Source: Scenedesmus sp. ARA3 | Lineage: Eukaryota; Chlorophyta; Chlorophyceae; Sphaeropleales; Scenedesmaceae | Assembly: GCA_004335835.1 (NCBI GenBank) | Contig: RWJK01001419.1 | Coordinates: 137,001 to 177,885, forward strand | Reading direction: 5' to 3' | DNA length: 40,885 nt | In this document: one piece after another, positions 20,501 to 31,700 of the stretch | How the letters are laid out: the number at the start of each line of letters is the position of its first letter | Position numbering within the stretch: position 1 is the first letter of the stretch | Notes under the pieces: model-generated | What the model was told of the DNA's origin: nothing | What the model saw: only the letters and a program-made list of their open reading frames with translations | The model's database searches: none | Translations under genes and position numbers: made by a program

Positions 20501-20963
20501 TGCCAATGCCACAGCAGGTGGCCATGTGGTGGTAAAGGTTGAGGTGCCTGCAGGAGCAGCAGCAGTGCGCTACACAACACATCGTGCTGCTGTTGCTGCT
20601 GGTGTGCACGGGAATGGTACAGCACCTGCTGGCAATGCAACTGCTGGAGCGGCAGCAGCAGGGGCAGCCAAAGCAGCAGCAGCAGCAGCAGCATCTACGG
20701 CAGCATCTGTGGAGTTCTACCACTTGTGGCCGAAGCATGGAGTGGTGCTCGATGAGCAGCAGTACCACATGCTGCTGAAGATGACAGCAGCAGACCGGGC
20801 GCTGCATGAGCATGCAGCGCTGCTGCAGCTGTTGGATGCTGGCTGGCTGGCTGTGGTGAGCAAGACCCGAGGATACAGCAAGTTGATCAGGGCACTGCAG
20901 GAAAATGACGAGGATGGCGCGCCTTTAGGCTGCGGCTTTGCAGGACTGAACCACATGCAGTAG
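17524..20963 (+). CDS. Probable P-loop sulfotransferase, Golgi/secretory
   Basis: Exons are 17524-17972, 18321-18476, 18708-19215 and 19593-20963; phases close at about 827 aa. The N-terminus (YWRGSWLASLLLLSTLCLGA) looks like a signal peptide or type II anchor. The 5'-PSB-like loop HHISKSGGTS (about 167-176) resembles the HIPK(T/S)GGTS motif that binds the 5'-phosphosulfate of PAPS in carbohydrate sulfotransferases. NLVMVREPLSEAVS (about 378-391) resembles the 3'-phosphate-binding motif with its Arg and Ser. Between them lies a long insertion with a polyproline stretch (about 221-238) and a run of eight Asp. The C-terminal half is Ala-rich, holds several N-glycosylation sequons (N-A-T, N-G-T, N-K-T) and is otherwise unrecognised. 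A role in sulfating cell-wall or secreted glycans is inference. The long last exon could hide an unspliced or unusual segment. Confidence 0.68.
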
Positions 20964-21662
20964 ACTGCAGCTGCTTGTATCCACAGCTGCTTGTTCTGCT
21001 GTGGCAAGTGTTGAGGAAACGTGGTGCCGCTTTTACAGAGCACATTGATTTTGTTTTCTTGTCTAATTCTTATTGTGCATTCCTTTGCAGCCGCAATGGC
21101 TAGCAGCGCTGCGACGTGACTCAGCACATGTCGATGGTTCATTGCCATACTGTGCCCAGTGATTGGTTCTGCGCAGAACCAATGCGACGCATGCGACATC
21201 TGCTGCAACCTGCCTCCTTTTGTGACAGCGTTGCACTCGGCTGTGGTGCAGGCACACCTGAGGCTGACATGCTGTTGCTGCGTGTGTCTTGCTTTGTGTT
21301 CGTGTGGGCATCAGGCTTGCAGGTTGCGCGCCCCCCTCCCCCTTGAGTGTTGTTCAATAGGGGCATTGCTGCAGCACAGCCCCTTCCTTTGGTACATCTC
21401 CATTTTCATTGCATCATGACTGTCTTGACTATGGTCTGCTTTGCATGCTGGTTACAGGCAAAACAGCCAGTGCAAAGTTGCAGTTGCACCTCAGAAGACC
21501 AAGTGCAAAAAGCCACGGTTTAGATGAGCGCACGACAGCGATACACCCCGCTTGTGCCCTAGGGCGCAAGTGGACAGGTAGAGGGTGTGGAGCCCAGGGG
21601 CGCTGCCCCTGGCCACACACACCCTCTTAGCCTTAACTTACCCAGCAGAGCGGCCTGGGTAG

Positions 21663-21686
21663 TCACTCACTCACTCACTCACTCAC
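21663..21686 (+). repeat. (TCAC)6 microsatellite
   Basis: Six uninterrupted TCAC units between the sulfotransferase gene and the next gene. Confidence 0.9.
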
Positions 21687-22110
21687 ACGGGTTGTATTGA
21701 CTGTCGATACAACTCCTGTCACCCGTGCAGCTGCAGTTTCAAAAGCATGTTGTTATTTCCTAAGGGATGCTGATTACTGGTATCGCTGTAAGCAGTATTG
21801 GCTCTTAGGGGCTACCTTGCTGCTGTGTCACCGCCTTGCACACGGCCCTAGCAGAGCTGTTTACGGCAAACACTTGGCTCAAACTCACTTTCACAATAAC
21901 AACTGCCTTTTTTGATTCCCTGCGTGCGTTCTCGCCCACAAGGCACAGCACCGGCGTGACCACGAACTTCACCATGTCGGTTGTGGCACTACAGTCCATC
22001 CACGAAAGCTTCCGATGCAAAGAATTAATCATCGCTAAGCTTTCAAACCTTCAACTTCTGCGTCACATCTCGAGGCACCTGTCGCGGTGCTGTTAGAAGC
22101 TGGCGGGGGT

Positions 22111-22172
22111 TGCCGAGCGGATTAGTAGCGGAGCTGGGGGCCCAACGCTGCTAACCCGCACCCTTCGCGGCA
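22111..22172 (+). other. Imperfect two-level hairpin near a promoter
   Basis: GGATTAGTAGCG (22119-22130) pairs with CGCTGCTAACCC (22146-22157) with one mismatch and one G-U around a 15-base loop. Outside it TGCCG (22111-22115) pairs with CGGCA (22168-22172). The 5' arm resembles the start of a type II tRNA, but no T-arm follows. Function is unknown. Confidence 0.4.
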
Positions 22173-22173
22173 C

Positions 22174-22180
22174 ATATAAG
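22174..22180 (+). promoter_or_regulatory. TATA-like element
   Basis: ATATAAG lies 454 bases before the start codon of the Cys-rich secreted protein gene, in otherwise GC-rich DNA. It would imply a 5' UTR of roughly 430 bases. It is only a motif match. Confidence 0.3.
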
Positions 22181-22633
22181 GCAGGCGGTGTCTGTTTCGT
22201 GTAACGAACACTGCTTGCACCGCTGTAGCTGCACAAACAAGCAATTACCAGTGAGGAACCGAGCCTTTCGTTAGCCACGGCGGACGAACCACACGTGGTG
22301 CGTGCAATGTACGAGTGCAAATCGTCTTCAAGTGTGCGTGCTTACCAGTTCAACCATCGCTGCATGCCTGGAGACAGGTTCGGACGGGGGTTCGCCTCAT
22401 ACCTGCAGCACCAGGTCGCCGCATTGCCTTGTCGCGCCTGCGACACATGCTCCCCCCGCGTCTGTAACACATACAAACACCATATTGGTTTCATTAATGT
22501 ACCTCGCTCAGCTGCCAACACGCGAGCACTGCTGTATTGGGCACCTGATCTTCAGCTGACCCACCTGTGCCTGCTGCTGTGCCTTGGTCCTCTCGCAGAA
22601 GTGGCCCGCCCTCGTGGCAACTCACATAGCACC

Positions 22634-23228
22634 ATGGCCAGGTCTCTGCTGCTGCTGGCGCTGCTGGCAGCTGCTGCTTCATCTGCTGTTGCCCTCAGCT
22701 GCGGCAGCACCCTTACAGATGTGGTGATGTCAGGCTGCAATGCCTGCTCGGAGGTCAATGTGACTCGTGGTGGCAGACACCATGGTGGAGGGTTCAGGAA
22801 GATGCTGCACCGCGGGGGTGATGGCCCAGATGGAGCTGGCTTTGGTGGTTCAGCGCTGGTGCCAAGCTGCACAGAGTGTGATGCTGGCGCCAACTTTGTC
22901 CTGGTGACAAGGAATGAGAGCACCCCTATTGGCCGTTGCGAGGTGAGCAGATGCAGCTGCCTGTCCGAAATGCTGGAAATGTATGCTGAGAATAGCATCA
23001 CACGCATGCTGCCTTTGCTGACATAGAGCACCATACATGCCTATGAATGACCATGACAACGACTAGAGCCCGCTTCTTACTGTACCCAGCTACACTTACC
23101 CAGCCTAACAGCGCCCCGCCCAGAGCAGGCTAAACAGCAAACTGCATTATACAAAAGCAGTTCACCTTCAGGAACCTTCAGCAAGGATCTTCAAATACTT
23201 CGCAAATGCTTGGCCCAGCCACATCTAA

Positions 23229-23263
<35 letters not shown>

Positions 23264-23957
23264 GTTTGCACTGCAGTGCGCTGACACCTTTGGCACCGTT
23301 GTCACAGCCAACGCCACCGTGACCATCAACAATGAGACCCGCACCGTGCCTGTCTTCTCATGCGGCAAGTGTGACGCCGGCCAGGTGCCCCTGGGCCCAA
23401 AGTCAAACCTGCGCTACACATACAACGGCACGCTCGTGCTCATCAACACCACAGCAGCAAGCGCTGCAGTCAACAGCAACTCCGCCGCAGTCCCCAAGTT
23501 CACCTCGCTGCCCACCGCACCCAATGCGACAGCCACTGCACGCCGCAACCGCACTCACAGGGCCAGGCGGGCTGGCGCCAAGAGCGCAAACATCGCATCC
23601 GTCAGCCTGTCTTCCCTTGCCGTCCCTAGTGCCGCCATTGACGTCCCTGTCCCGTTCCTGGCTGCAGCAGCAGCAGCAGCTGCTGAGCCCTCTGCAGGTG
23701 CGGCAAGCAGCATTGGTGACGGAGCTGTTGCAGCGCACCGTGGTGGTGGCGGTGATCGTGAGGGCGGTGCGGGCGGCCCTGTTGGTGCTCCCAGGGATGG
23801 TGAATTTGAGCCTCGCGGCCCTGGTGGTGATGGTCATGGTGACTTTGGCGGGCATGGTGGGGAGCATGGTGGGGAGCATGGTGGACATGGCCAGTGTGTG
23901 GCGTGCCCCACTGGCAGTGCCACTACTGACGGCATCAGCTGCGTGGCAATGGCCTAA
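22634..23957 (+). CDS. Secreted Cys-rich glycoprotein, function unknown
   Basis: Exons are 22634-22942 and 23277-23957; phases close at about 329 aa. The ATG at 22634 was chosen because a clean signal peptide (MARSLLLLALLAAAASSAVA) follows it directly, although the frame is open further upstream. The mature protein has paired Cys motifs of the CxxC-x(n)-C type (GCNACSEV, CTECDAG, CGKCDAG, CVACPTG), like the short Cys repeats of furin-like, ephrin-receptor-like and protist surface proteins. Sequons (N-V-T, N-E-S, N-A-T, N-E-T, N-G-T, N-T-T and others) suggest heavy N-glycosylation. The middle is Ala/Ser/Arg-rich. Near the C-terminus is a low-complexity Gly/His/Asp stretch with GGEHGGEHGGHG. 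An extracellular matrix or cell-wall role is likely but not shown. Confidence 0.72.
23233..23262 (+). repeat. (CTGC)7 tract before an acceptor
   Basis: A tetranucleotide CTGC microsatellite lies 14 bases before the acceptor of the second exon of the Cys-rich protein gene (exon start 23277). It plays the same positional role as the CTG tracts in other genes. Confidence 0.85.
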
Positions 23958-25753
23958 TTCCTGCTGCCTGAAATGGATGGAAGGGTGTGCTGCTTGCTGC
24001 CCCCGCAATGCAGCCCAATGTGGTGTGATGGTGCACCGCTATTTGCGTACAGATCGTGGTGTCATTCTGCAGCTAGCAGCTCAATGCACTGCACTGATTA
24101 TTTGCCGCTGGTGGGCAGCCGCAAGCGCTCCTGCATTGCACTGTACTTTGTAGCTTGCACGTCCCGAGGCGATATTCATGCAGCATGCAGTGATTGGCCA
24201 CGCATGGGCAGTGAGGGTGCTTTACACCTTATGGCGTTCAGTTAGAAGGGCCTTACATCATGAATTGTTTGAGCAAGGTGCCACATAGAGCCGATGTTCT
24301 GTGGAATCCTACTTTTGTGAGCATCTGGTGCGCCTACATCATGAGCGCCTTGGACTTTTGGCTGTACTCGCAGTGTCAGAGGCTGGCTGTCATCAATCGT
24401 GACGAGTGAGTAGAGGCAGTGCAGCAGCGGCAAAGTATGATGGTAATGGCTGCAAATACACTGAGAGCAGCAAGATGAGCTTTGTTGGCGGAAGAAGCAG
24501 CTTATCAATCATGTCGTGTATGCACAGTTTGTGTAGAATGCCTGCTTCTGTGGCATCACTGCTGTGGACATACCACGAGTTGGCGCTGAATCGACAATGC
24601 CCCTTGTCTCTGGACTACTTGCCGCTGTGATAGGACGATGGCTGTTATTGCGCTTGCTCTGTTTGGCTGGTAGACAGCCCTGCTGCTTTTAATGGGGCTT
24701 GATCCTGGGTCTACTGATCTGCATGGGTGTTGCCACTTTTGGCTGTAGTTTTCTTATCTTTACTTTTGGCTTGTCACTGTTGGCTATGATTTCCTTGCAC
24801 CATTGCTGCTGTGGCTGTTACTTGCAGCGCATTTGTCTGCACTGCACAGCGATGCACCTATTGTTGGGGAGCGTCATGCATGAGCTGTTTGCACAGTCCA
24901 CCATGCGTGCATGCGCCGCTGCAGCTGCACTTTGCATTCCGTGATATTGTGCAGGTATTACGACTTGGTGTCCTGATGAGTTTTCAAAATCGCTCAGCCC
25001 GATTTTTTCTGGGAATCGCTCTCTCGCTCAGACTTCACAGTGGCTTGCTTGAGTTGCAGGCATTCGAGCCTTGCAGGCTGGCGGCACTGCACAGCTGCGC
25101 AGCCTCCATGCAGGGCAGCAACATTGTACAGCATCACGTTGCTGCATGATGCCGCTGAGATTGGCTTGGTATGTGGTCAACGTCTCATGGGCAGCTGCTG
25201 GGGCAACGGTGGTGATGGTGCACGTGTTATAATGTAACCTTGTTTGAAGTAATATTGGCGACGAGGGCCCACAACATATCACCCTGCCAGTGATCCCACA
25301 ATGCTTTTCCGACAGTTACACCTCTCGCATAATCACAAACTGATGAATGGTGGCCCTAGGGCCTGTCCCACAGCAGGCCACGGCAGCAGTTCAGTTACAA
25401 GCTGCAAACTTTGCAGTTGGGTTGAACCCAAGTCACAAGCTCGGTCAACACAACAGCAAAGAAACCGCGGCTGCGCAGCACGCCATGCAACCCCCCAAGC
25501 ACATGGCAGCGCACACCTAACACACTTGCACACAAACCCTCTCTCGTTGACACGCGCCCTGCACCACATGCTGCTCAGGTGGCAAGTGTTCATGCTGCAA
25601 ACGTTCTTGACAACAATGCACATGTTGGCGCGTCTGCGCACTTTTGGCAGGCGCTGCCGCCTGCCAGGTACAGCTGCGGGAACAGTAACGGCTGCGCAAA
25701 AACAGCTACGCCGTGCATGAAAAGAATGTTGGCTGATGGCGAGCTTGCCCTCC
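23958..25753. other. Convergent 3' flanks, no gene seen
   Basis: About 1.8 kb between two convergent genes. On the plus strand TGTAA occurs at 25233-25237. On the minus strand it occurs at 25399-25395 and 25320-25316, about 355-435 bases past the NSRP1-like stop. No open frame here has family features or good splice context, so it is most likely 3' UTR on both strands. Confidence 0.5.
25395..25399 (-). terminator. Possible TGTAA poly(A) signal of NSRP1-like gene
   Basis: TGTAA on the minus strand, about 355 bases after the stop codon of the NSRP1-like gene, at a typical distance for an algal 3' UTR. Confidence 0.35.
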
Positions 25754-27702
25754 TCAAGCTCCCAGTTGCTGCCGCTTGCGCGCCAGGTACCTCTCCCTGG
25801 CTGCAGCCACTGACGCATCATCATTTTTGCGCTTGCCACTTGCAGCCTGCTGCTGCTGCTGCTGCTGCTGCAAGCTGGCCTCAGCAGCCGCCTGGCTGCT
25901 GTCAGCTGCTGCCGGCGGCTGCTCTCTGCTTTGCTGCTGCTGTGGCTCTGCTGCTGCGGCTGCTGCTGCTGCCTCTGCTTGCCGTTTGGCTGGCTCTTGA
26001 TGTTCGTCGGGGCTGCGTTGCCGCTGCTGCTGCTGCTGCTGCTGGCCGCGCACCTGCTGCTCATCACCGCTATCGCCAGACTGTGCCTGCTCTGCATCGT
26101 GCTGCTGCCGCCGCTGCTCCTTGAGTTCCTGTTTGCTTGCCCCTTCAGCTGCTGCTGCATTCTCTGCATCTGCTGCTTTGTTCTGCGGCTGACGTGCTGC
26201 TGCTGCTGCTGCACCTCCTAGAGCCACGTTGCGTGTGAGGTTGTGGAAGAAGTTGTTCATGTGGCCCAGCTTTGTAACGTCATTGCGCTCGTCATCAAGA
26301 TCCCTGCGGCACAGCAGCAGCGGCAGCATGAGGTGCAGCAGCATGAGGTGCAGCAGCATGAGGTGCAGCTTGAGTTTGTTAAATGTAAGTGCCCAGGTTG
26401 GAAGGTCACAAGCAACAACTGCAACCCAGCTGCTGCTCTGGACCATCAGCCAGCACAACAACACCCACAACAGCACTGCATAGCCATGCCAGCATGTCAT
26501 TGGCTGCACATCTGATCTTAACACCAGCAACCCCAGCACATACAACCCAGAAGCACATCGTGCAATGTCACATGCCGTTGCCTACTCCCCACCCCTGCTG
26601 TGATCATTAAGCGGTCTTTGCTGTCTGTTGAATCTTACTTGAGTGCCTGGCTCTCCTGCCACTTCTTGTCCTCCTCCAGCTTCTTCCTGTAGGCGCTGGT
26701 GATGAACTTCTCACTGTCGCCATACTCGTGGTCCTCCTTCTGGCGCTCCTTCAGCTGCAGTGGCAGCAGCAGCAGCAGCAGCAGCAGCGGCGGCGGCAGC
26801 AGCAGCAACAGCAGGGGCAGCAAGGGGCTTCCAATTGAGAGGATTGGAACACACGAAGGAAGCCAGCGTAACACCTGTGCTGCTGGGCCTGCATGTATGG
26901 CACAGGGCATCATTGAGCACTGCTGTTGATGCTGTGACTTTTGCATGATACCATGTGGAGCATCCTTTGCACAGCCTGCTGTGTGTCGTGCCACTGAACC
27001 CCCTGCTGCTGAACCTTGCTTGTGCACATGTGATTGCTGTATTTATGCTTGTTTGATGAGAGCTTACGCCTCTCTGCAAGACTGGCTGCGCACACATGCT
27101 GCTGCATGCTGTGCAGTGAACAGCTGCAAACATGTTCTAACGCCATTGAGATCCTGAAACCCACCAGCCTGCGCTCATTTGTGATGTCCTGCTCGCGCTT
27201 GCGCAGCTGCGCCTGCTCCAACAGGTTGGCAATGTATTTAGGCTGCCTGGCCACCTTGTCCTGCGCCTTAGGTGCTGCTTTCTCCTGCTGGATGCTGTCA
27301 TAAACACCATCGTAGTCAAAGGCGTTTGGATCCTCAGCCAAAGCAGCTGCATACATCTCTTGCACCTGCGGCGCATGCAGCGCAGCAGCAGCAGCAGTAG
27401 CAGCAGCATTAACAGCAACAGCAACAGTCAGCTGCTGAAAGTCGCTCCGCGTATCGCATGTGACACAAGCCCCTCTGGTTCACCGATCTTTGATTATGTG
27501 TGCTGGTCACCTTGGAGTCTGCGACCTTCCTCGCTGCCTGGCGGGCAACCTGAGCTCCCACATCCTCTTCACTGTCGCTGTCCGCAGAAAACGCTGCCAG
27601 ACGGCCAGTAGCTGGTTTCTGCTGCTCTTGCTGTTTCGGTTGCCGAACATGCAGCCCGTACTTTACTCCCTTCTGCCCCACCAGCATGCTGGGCTTCTGC
27701 AT
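25754..27702 (-). CDS. NSRP1: NSRP1-like nuclear speckle splicing regulator
   Basis: NSRP1 (CCDC55, DUF2040 family) is a nuclear-speckle protein that affects alternative splice-site choice. Minus-strand exons are 27702-27511, 27365-27165, 26754-26639 and 26303-25754; phases close at about 352 aa. Family marks in order: KYGLHV near the N-terminus; SADSDSEED; EDPNAFDYDGVYDSIQ; RQPKYIANLLEQAQLRKREQ; EKFITSAYRKKLEEDKKWQE; a charged Ala/Gln-rich region; and the C-terminal AARERYLARKRQQ, which matches the end of animal NSRP1. Polyglutamine near the C-terminus comes from sense-strand CAG. The ATG at 27702 is the first ATG of the frame. The gene starts only 84 bases after the stop of the neighbouring 131-aa frame. 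Confidence 0.88.
26326..26370 (-). repeat. 15-bp tandem repeat, three copies, in NSRP1 intron
   Basis: GCATGAGGTGCAGCA (plus-strand notation) is repeated three times in tandem, the third copy ending in T. It lies about 20 bases upstream of the acceptor of the last NSRP1-like exon. Confidence 0.9.
26757..26815 (-). repeat. Sense (CTG)n tract before NSRP1 exon 3
   Basis: Plus-strand CAG repeats with a CGG interruption. In the transcript they read as a CTG/CCG run ending in CACTGCAG, directly before exon 3 at 26754. Confidence 0.8.
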
Positions 27703-27786
27703 GGTGCTGTGCTGTGCTTGAAAACCCAGGCGATGCACGCTGTCTTGTTAATTAAACAAACAATCAAAGGTGTAAATTGTGCACAG

Positions 27787-28293
27787 CTAAGCCTTTGAAA
27801 TGTTGCCCAGGCTGGTGCGAATGACATTCAAATTCCCAGTTGTCAGTGACAGTCGCAATAAGTCTTTGTATCCTGTGTCCAGTGCAAGAAGGTTCAGTGT
27901 ATCCGAAGAAGCTGCCCCTGCAACTTGCCCGATCAACTGCATGCAGCCACTGCAGCTGCACAGAAAGCGACAGATGCCAGGATCAGTTGAGTCACAACTA
28001 GTAACATGGAGGTCCATCATCAACTGCCTGTCAGACACAGGCATGTTGAAGACTTCATGCACTGAGCTCCCTGCAAAAAAGAAACAAAGATACATTGAAA
28101 AGCAGCCAGAATGATTCTCCGTTGGCCTGTGCGGACAGAGCTTGCATCTTGCACATCCACCTACACCTAGCTACATTCTACCTGACAAGAACCACAGCCT
28201 GGCGAGCGCCTGCAGGGGCTGCATGCACCACTGCTCCGCTGCACAGCGCCTGGTGCAAGCATCAGCAGTTGGCTGGTCTGATAGCGCCGCCAT
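27787..28293 (-). CDS. Small two-exon gene, unrecognised 131-aa protein
   Basis: Minus-strand exons are 28293-28182 and 28070-27787; the phases join exactly. The donor is CAG|GTAGAA and the acceptor sits behind a good T-rich tract (TTTCTTTTTTGCAG). The start is ATGGCGGCG in the context GTAAATGGCG. The protein begins MAALSDQPTADACTRRC, has seven Cys (two in the segment CRFLCSCSGC's neighbourhood), and ends in a Leu/Thr/Asn-rich part (LSLTTGNLNVIRTSLGN). No signal peptide or membrane helix is clear. I recognise no family. Support comes from splice quality, phase and non-repetitive composition, unlike the surrounding shadow frames. It lies between the HERC gene and the NSRP1-like gene on the same strand. 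Confidence 0.62.
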
Positions 28294-28740
28294 TTACCTG
28301 CGACTAGCACATCTATAACAACACACCCCAGACCCTACGTGCTGTGCAGGATACGCCTGCAGCAGCCGCTCTCGGCAAGACTCACAAGCAGCAGCTGCGT
28401 GAAACAATTGCCTTGTGGCTGCTGCGCACCACAGGCTGCTGGCATCAGCAAAGGCACACAGCAGCACCACGCAGCAGCAGCTGACACAGCGCCCATTGCA
28501 GCCATATAATGCCCGTGCGAAGCCTGCCCTGCTGCACTAGGCAAGCAGCTGAACAGGCATGCTGTTCTACCAGCCACCGTGATGGGCCAATGGACGGCCA
28601 GCACATGCTAGGTGGTGCCAATGCTCAGACAGGCAGTCATTCACTGCCACATCACATCCCTCACAGCAGTACACGCTGCAATTCACTGGCAGTACCTAAC
28701 ACTAGCCAGCCAGCTGCAGCGCTGCGCCACACACGCCGCC
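28294..28740 (-). other. HERC 3' flank and promoter of small gene
   Basis: About 450 bases after the HERC stop codon and before the 131-aa gene. I see no TGTAA on the minus strand. A TTATAGAT sequence about 20 bases before the 131-aa start is a weak TATA-like match. Confidence 0.4.
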
Positions 28741-31700
28741 TCACTCCAGCCCGAAGCCCTCTGCGTTCATGACTGCCAGCTTGATGCGGTCCAGCATCTT
28801 GTCCTTGCTGGCGTACTCGGGCAGCAGCAGCGTGTTGAAGCAGGTGTGGCTGGTGGGCAGCTTGTTGCTGTCGGGGCCGTCACGCTGGATGATGCACTTG
28901 AGGCTGCCCAGGCCGCCGATGGGAGACCTGCAGCAGGTGAGGCAGGCAGGCAGGCATTCACACCATATAAGGAGCAGCAGCAGCAGGACTACGACAGACA
29001 TCACTGAGCGCTGCAGAGACTGCAGCAATGGCACAGAGCTCAAGAGGGGCTCGCACAGTCAGCCGCCAGCTGCGCAGCACTCTCAGCGCGTGACTCAGCC
29101 GCTGCCAGCATGTCGCACCTGTCGCTGCCTGTGAAGAACTTGAGGAACATCTTCTTCTCCTCCAGCGTCAAGTCGCTCTTCACAATCTGCAGCGGCAGCA
29201 GCAGCAGCCCATCAGCTCAAACACGCGCAGCTCCCCACCACGGACGCACAAAATCCGATCATTCGGTGATGCACACGCAACGCAAGCAGCTGTCATTAGC
29301 TATGCCAGGACAATGCACAGCCTGCCAGGCCACGCCTAGCCATGCAGCCTCATTGCTGCAGCGCCTGTCCTCACCTGCCACAGCCACTGCACCGCAGGCG
29401 TGCCCACCCCGAAGCCTCCATCGTACTTGGCGTTGCGCTCCAGCGCGTCAAAGTCCAGGTTGGGGTTGCCGCACACCAGGCGCTCCACCTCGCACGCGTT
29501 GAACAGCCGGATCGCAGGGCCGTCGCACAAGATGCGGAAGCCGTGCGCAAAGGCCTCAAACTGGCGCCGGATGGACCTGCAGGCACACCAGCAGCGGCAG
29601 CGCAGAGGTCACCACCCACTGCGCGATCAGGATACTGCAGAGTCGTTGCTGCCCAGCAGCCGTTAGCAAGCGTGCAAGGAAGGCGTATCAAGCGACTGAT
29701 TTGTGCAGCTCCTAGACACCTCCTGCTTGCGGCAGGCCGCAAGTCCGCTGCCAGCCGAAGCAAGGCTCAGCCGTACCTGTTGAGCAGGTAGTCCACCATG
29801 AGCTCCACATACTCGTGCCTGTTCTCCTCCGTCACGGGGATGTCCTCGCCGCCCGGCTTGAGCGGGATGGTGCGCACGTCACCAAAGTAGTCCATCTCCA
29901 CGCTGAAGGTGAGGCAGAAAGTGTCCTGCAGGCGCAACACAGCACGCATGTATGTGCGGCAAGTGTGTCGAGAGCTCTGCACCTCCAAGTGCACATCAAG
30001 AAGCCAAGCTGGGCGGTGCGATGGCGCGGCATAACACACCACCTCTATGCTTGAGCAGGCGCCCAAGGCAGTGCATGACGACACGCATGCTGTTGACAAG
30101 CACACATCAGCGCCCGCATGTTGCCAAATCATGCGCACCTCCACGCTGTGTTGCCCCTCGTAGTGCAGCAGCTGGCGCAGGCTGCGGCCCAGCATGGGCT
30201 GCATCTCCTCCAGATCGCGCAGCCCCACCGCCTGCCCCAGCAGCTTCTTGTACAGCGGCAGCGGCAGCGGGAAGTCCAGCAGCACGCGGTTGTAGATGGC
30301 CAGGCCCAGCACCAGCCCCATCAGCATGAACTGCTCCTCGCCCTCCAGGCTGCACGCGTTGAACCTGTGGTGTGCCACGCAAGACAGCAAGGTGGATGAG
30401 TATACAGTGCATCAGAGTGGCGCACGCACTCACGGGGCCCAAGCAGCGCAAGGACGGCAGGGCAGCAGCGGATCAGGCCGCCTGCAAGGCTGAGGACTGG
30501 CGTCGAGTACCTTGTCCCTGTCTGCACCCTCGAGACCTGTGCAGTCATGAGCCGCAAACCGCTGCAGCAAACTGCTACGCAACACCTCCTGGCAGCAACG
30601 GCATGCCCTTCCTGAGCTCTGCTCCCTGGCGCTCCCTTGCACTCACCAGTAGGTGTTGGACTCTGGCTGGTACACCAGCATGCCGTAGTCTGGGCTGAGC
30701 AGCTCGCCCACCAGCAGCTGGAAGAACTCCTTCTTCACGCCGCCCGCGTCGATGCCCTCCTCGCCAATGAAGTGCACACGCAGCGGCTTGAACAGGTCCT
30801 TCCTGCAAGGCCAAGGACGCAGGTTTGTTACACGGCAGCATGAGGGGCGTGCATCAGGGAGCATGTGTGTACCATAGGCCATGGTCGCGGCAAGGGCTCC
30901 CTAACACACTGGGGGCGTGCTGCGGCGCATGGAATACAATGCACAACCGTGCGCGAGCACCACTTGCACGCAAGTTGACGATTCAACAAAACCGTTGCCA
31001 GCTGCCCCCATGTACGCACCTGTACTGGCGCGCGATCTCGTCCAGCGCGTCCTCCAGCAGGTGGTTGCGCCGCACGCGCACGATGCACATGTCGCTGTGC
31101 GTGCCCTGCACCTGGCACTCCGCCGGGCGCGGCAGGTGCATGCTGCCCTCGCGCCGCACCAGCTGGCTCTCAATGCTCTTGGGAGAGTCGTAGCCGCCGC
31201 TGCTGCTGCCGCCGTTGCTGCCGGTGTTGGAGTCAAACCTGCGCACAGTAGCCAGCAAGATCAATGGATAACGATTTGACCGGCGGGGATAGAGCACCCA
31301 ACAGACGCCATCACACAATGCCACCCATGCTGAGCTTTTTATTTCTGGCACCAAAACCTGCTACGCAAGGCGCACCTGCTGCGAAGGATGTTGAAGAACA
31401 GGCCGCGCAGGCCCTGCCGCTGCTGCTGCTGCTCGTTGGCGCCGCCGCCGGTGCCGCGTGACGGCTTGTTGGCGTTGCGCCCATCCTCGCTGCGCCGCGG
31501 CCGGCGGCTGCTGCCCTCCGGCTCCTCATAGCTGCTGCTGCCTGTGATGTGTGCGGAGAGTGATACAGACCACGCAACCTTGTCAGCGTATGCGCTGCTA
31601 TGTTGAGTGATAGGCTAGCTTACTAGATGGCTGTGCAGCTGCAGACTTGCATGTGCGCTCATACCTTCAAGCATGCACTGACCACTAGCCTTGGTCAAAC

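Larger units (their letters stand above)
20964..22633 (+). other. Intergenic: sulfotransferase 3' flank, next promoter
   Basis: About 1.7 kb with no supportable gene. It holds TGTAA at 21787-21791 and 22200-22204, a (TCAC)n microsatellite, an imperfect hairpin, a TATA-like motif and probably the 5' UTR of the Cys-rich protein gene. Confidence 0.5.

Noticed and set aside
22101..22190. tRNA gene (Ser/Leu type)
   Set aside because: Only the D-arm-like start is present; there is no anticodon stem of the right form, no T-arm GGTTCGA and no closing acceptor strand.
22295..22633. In-frame N-terminal extension of the Cys-rich secreted protein
   Set aside because: The signal peptide begins exactly at the ATG at 22634; an extension would bury it.
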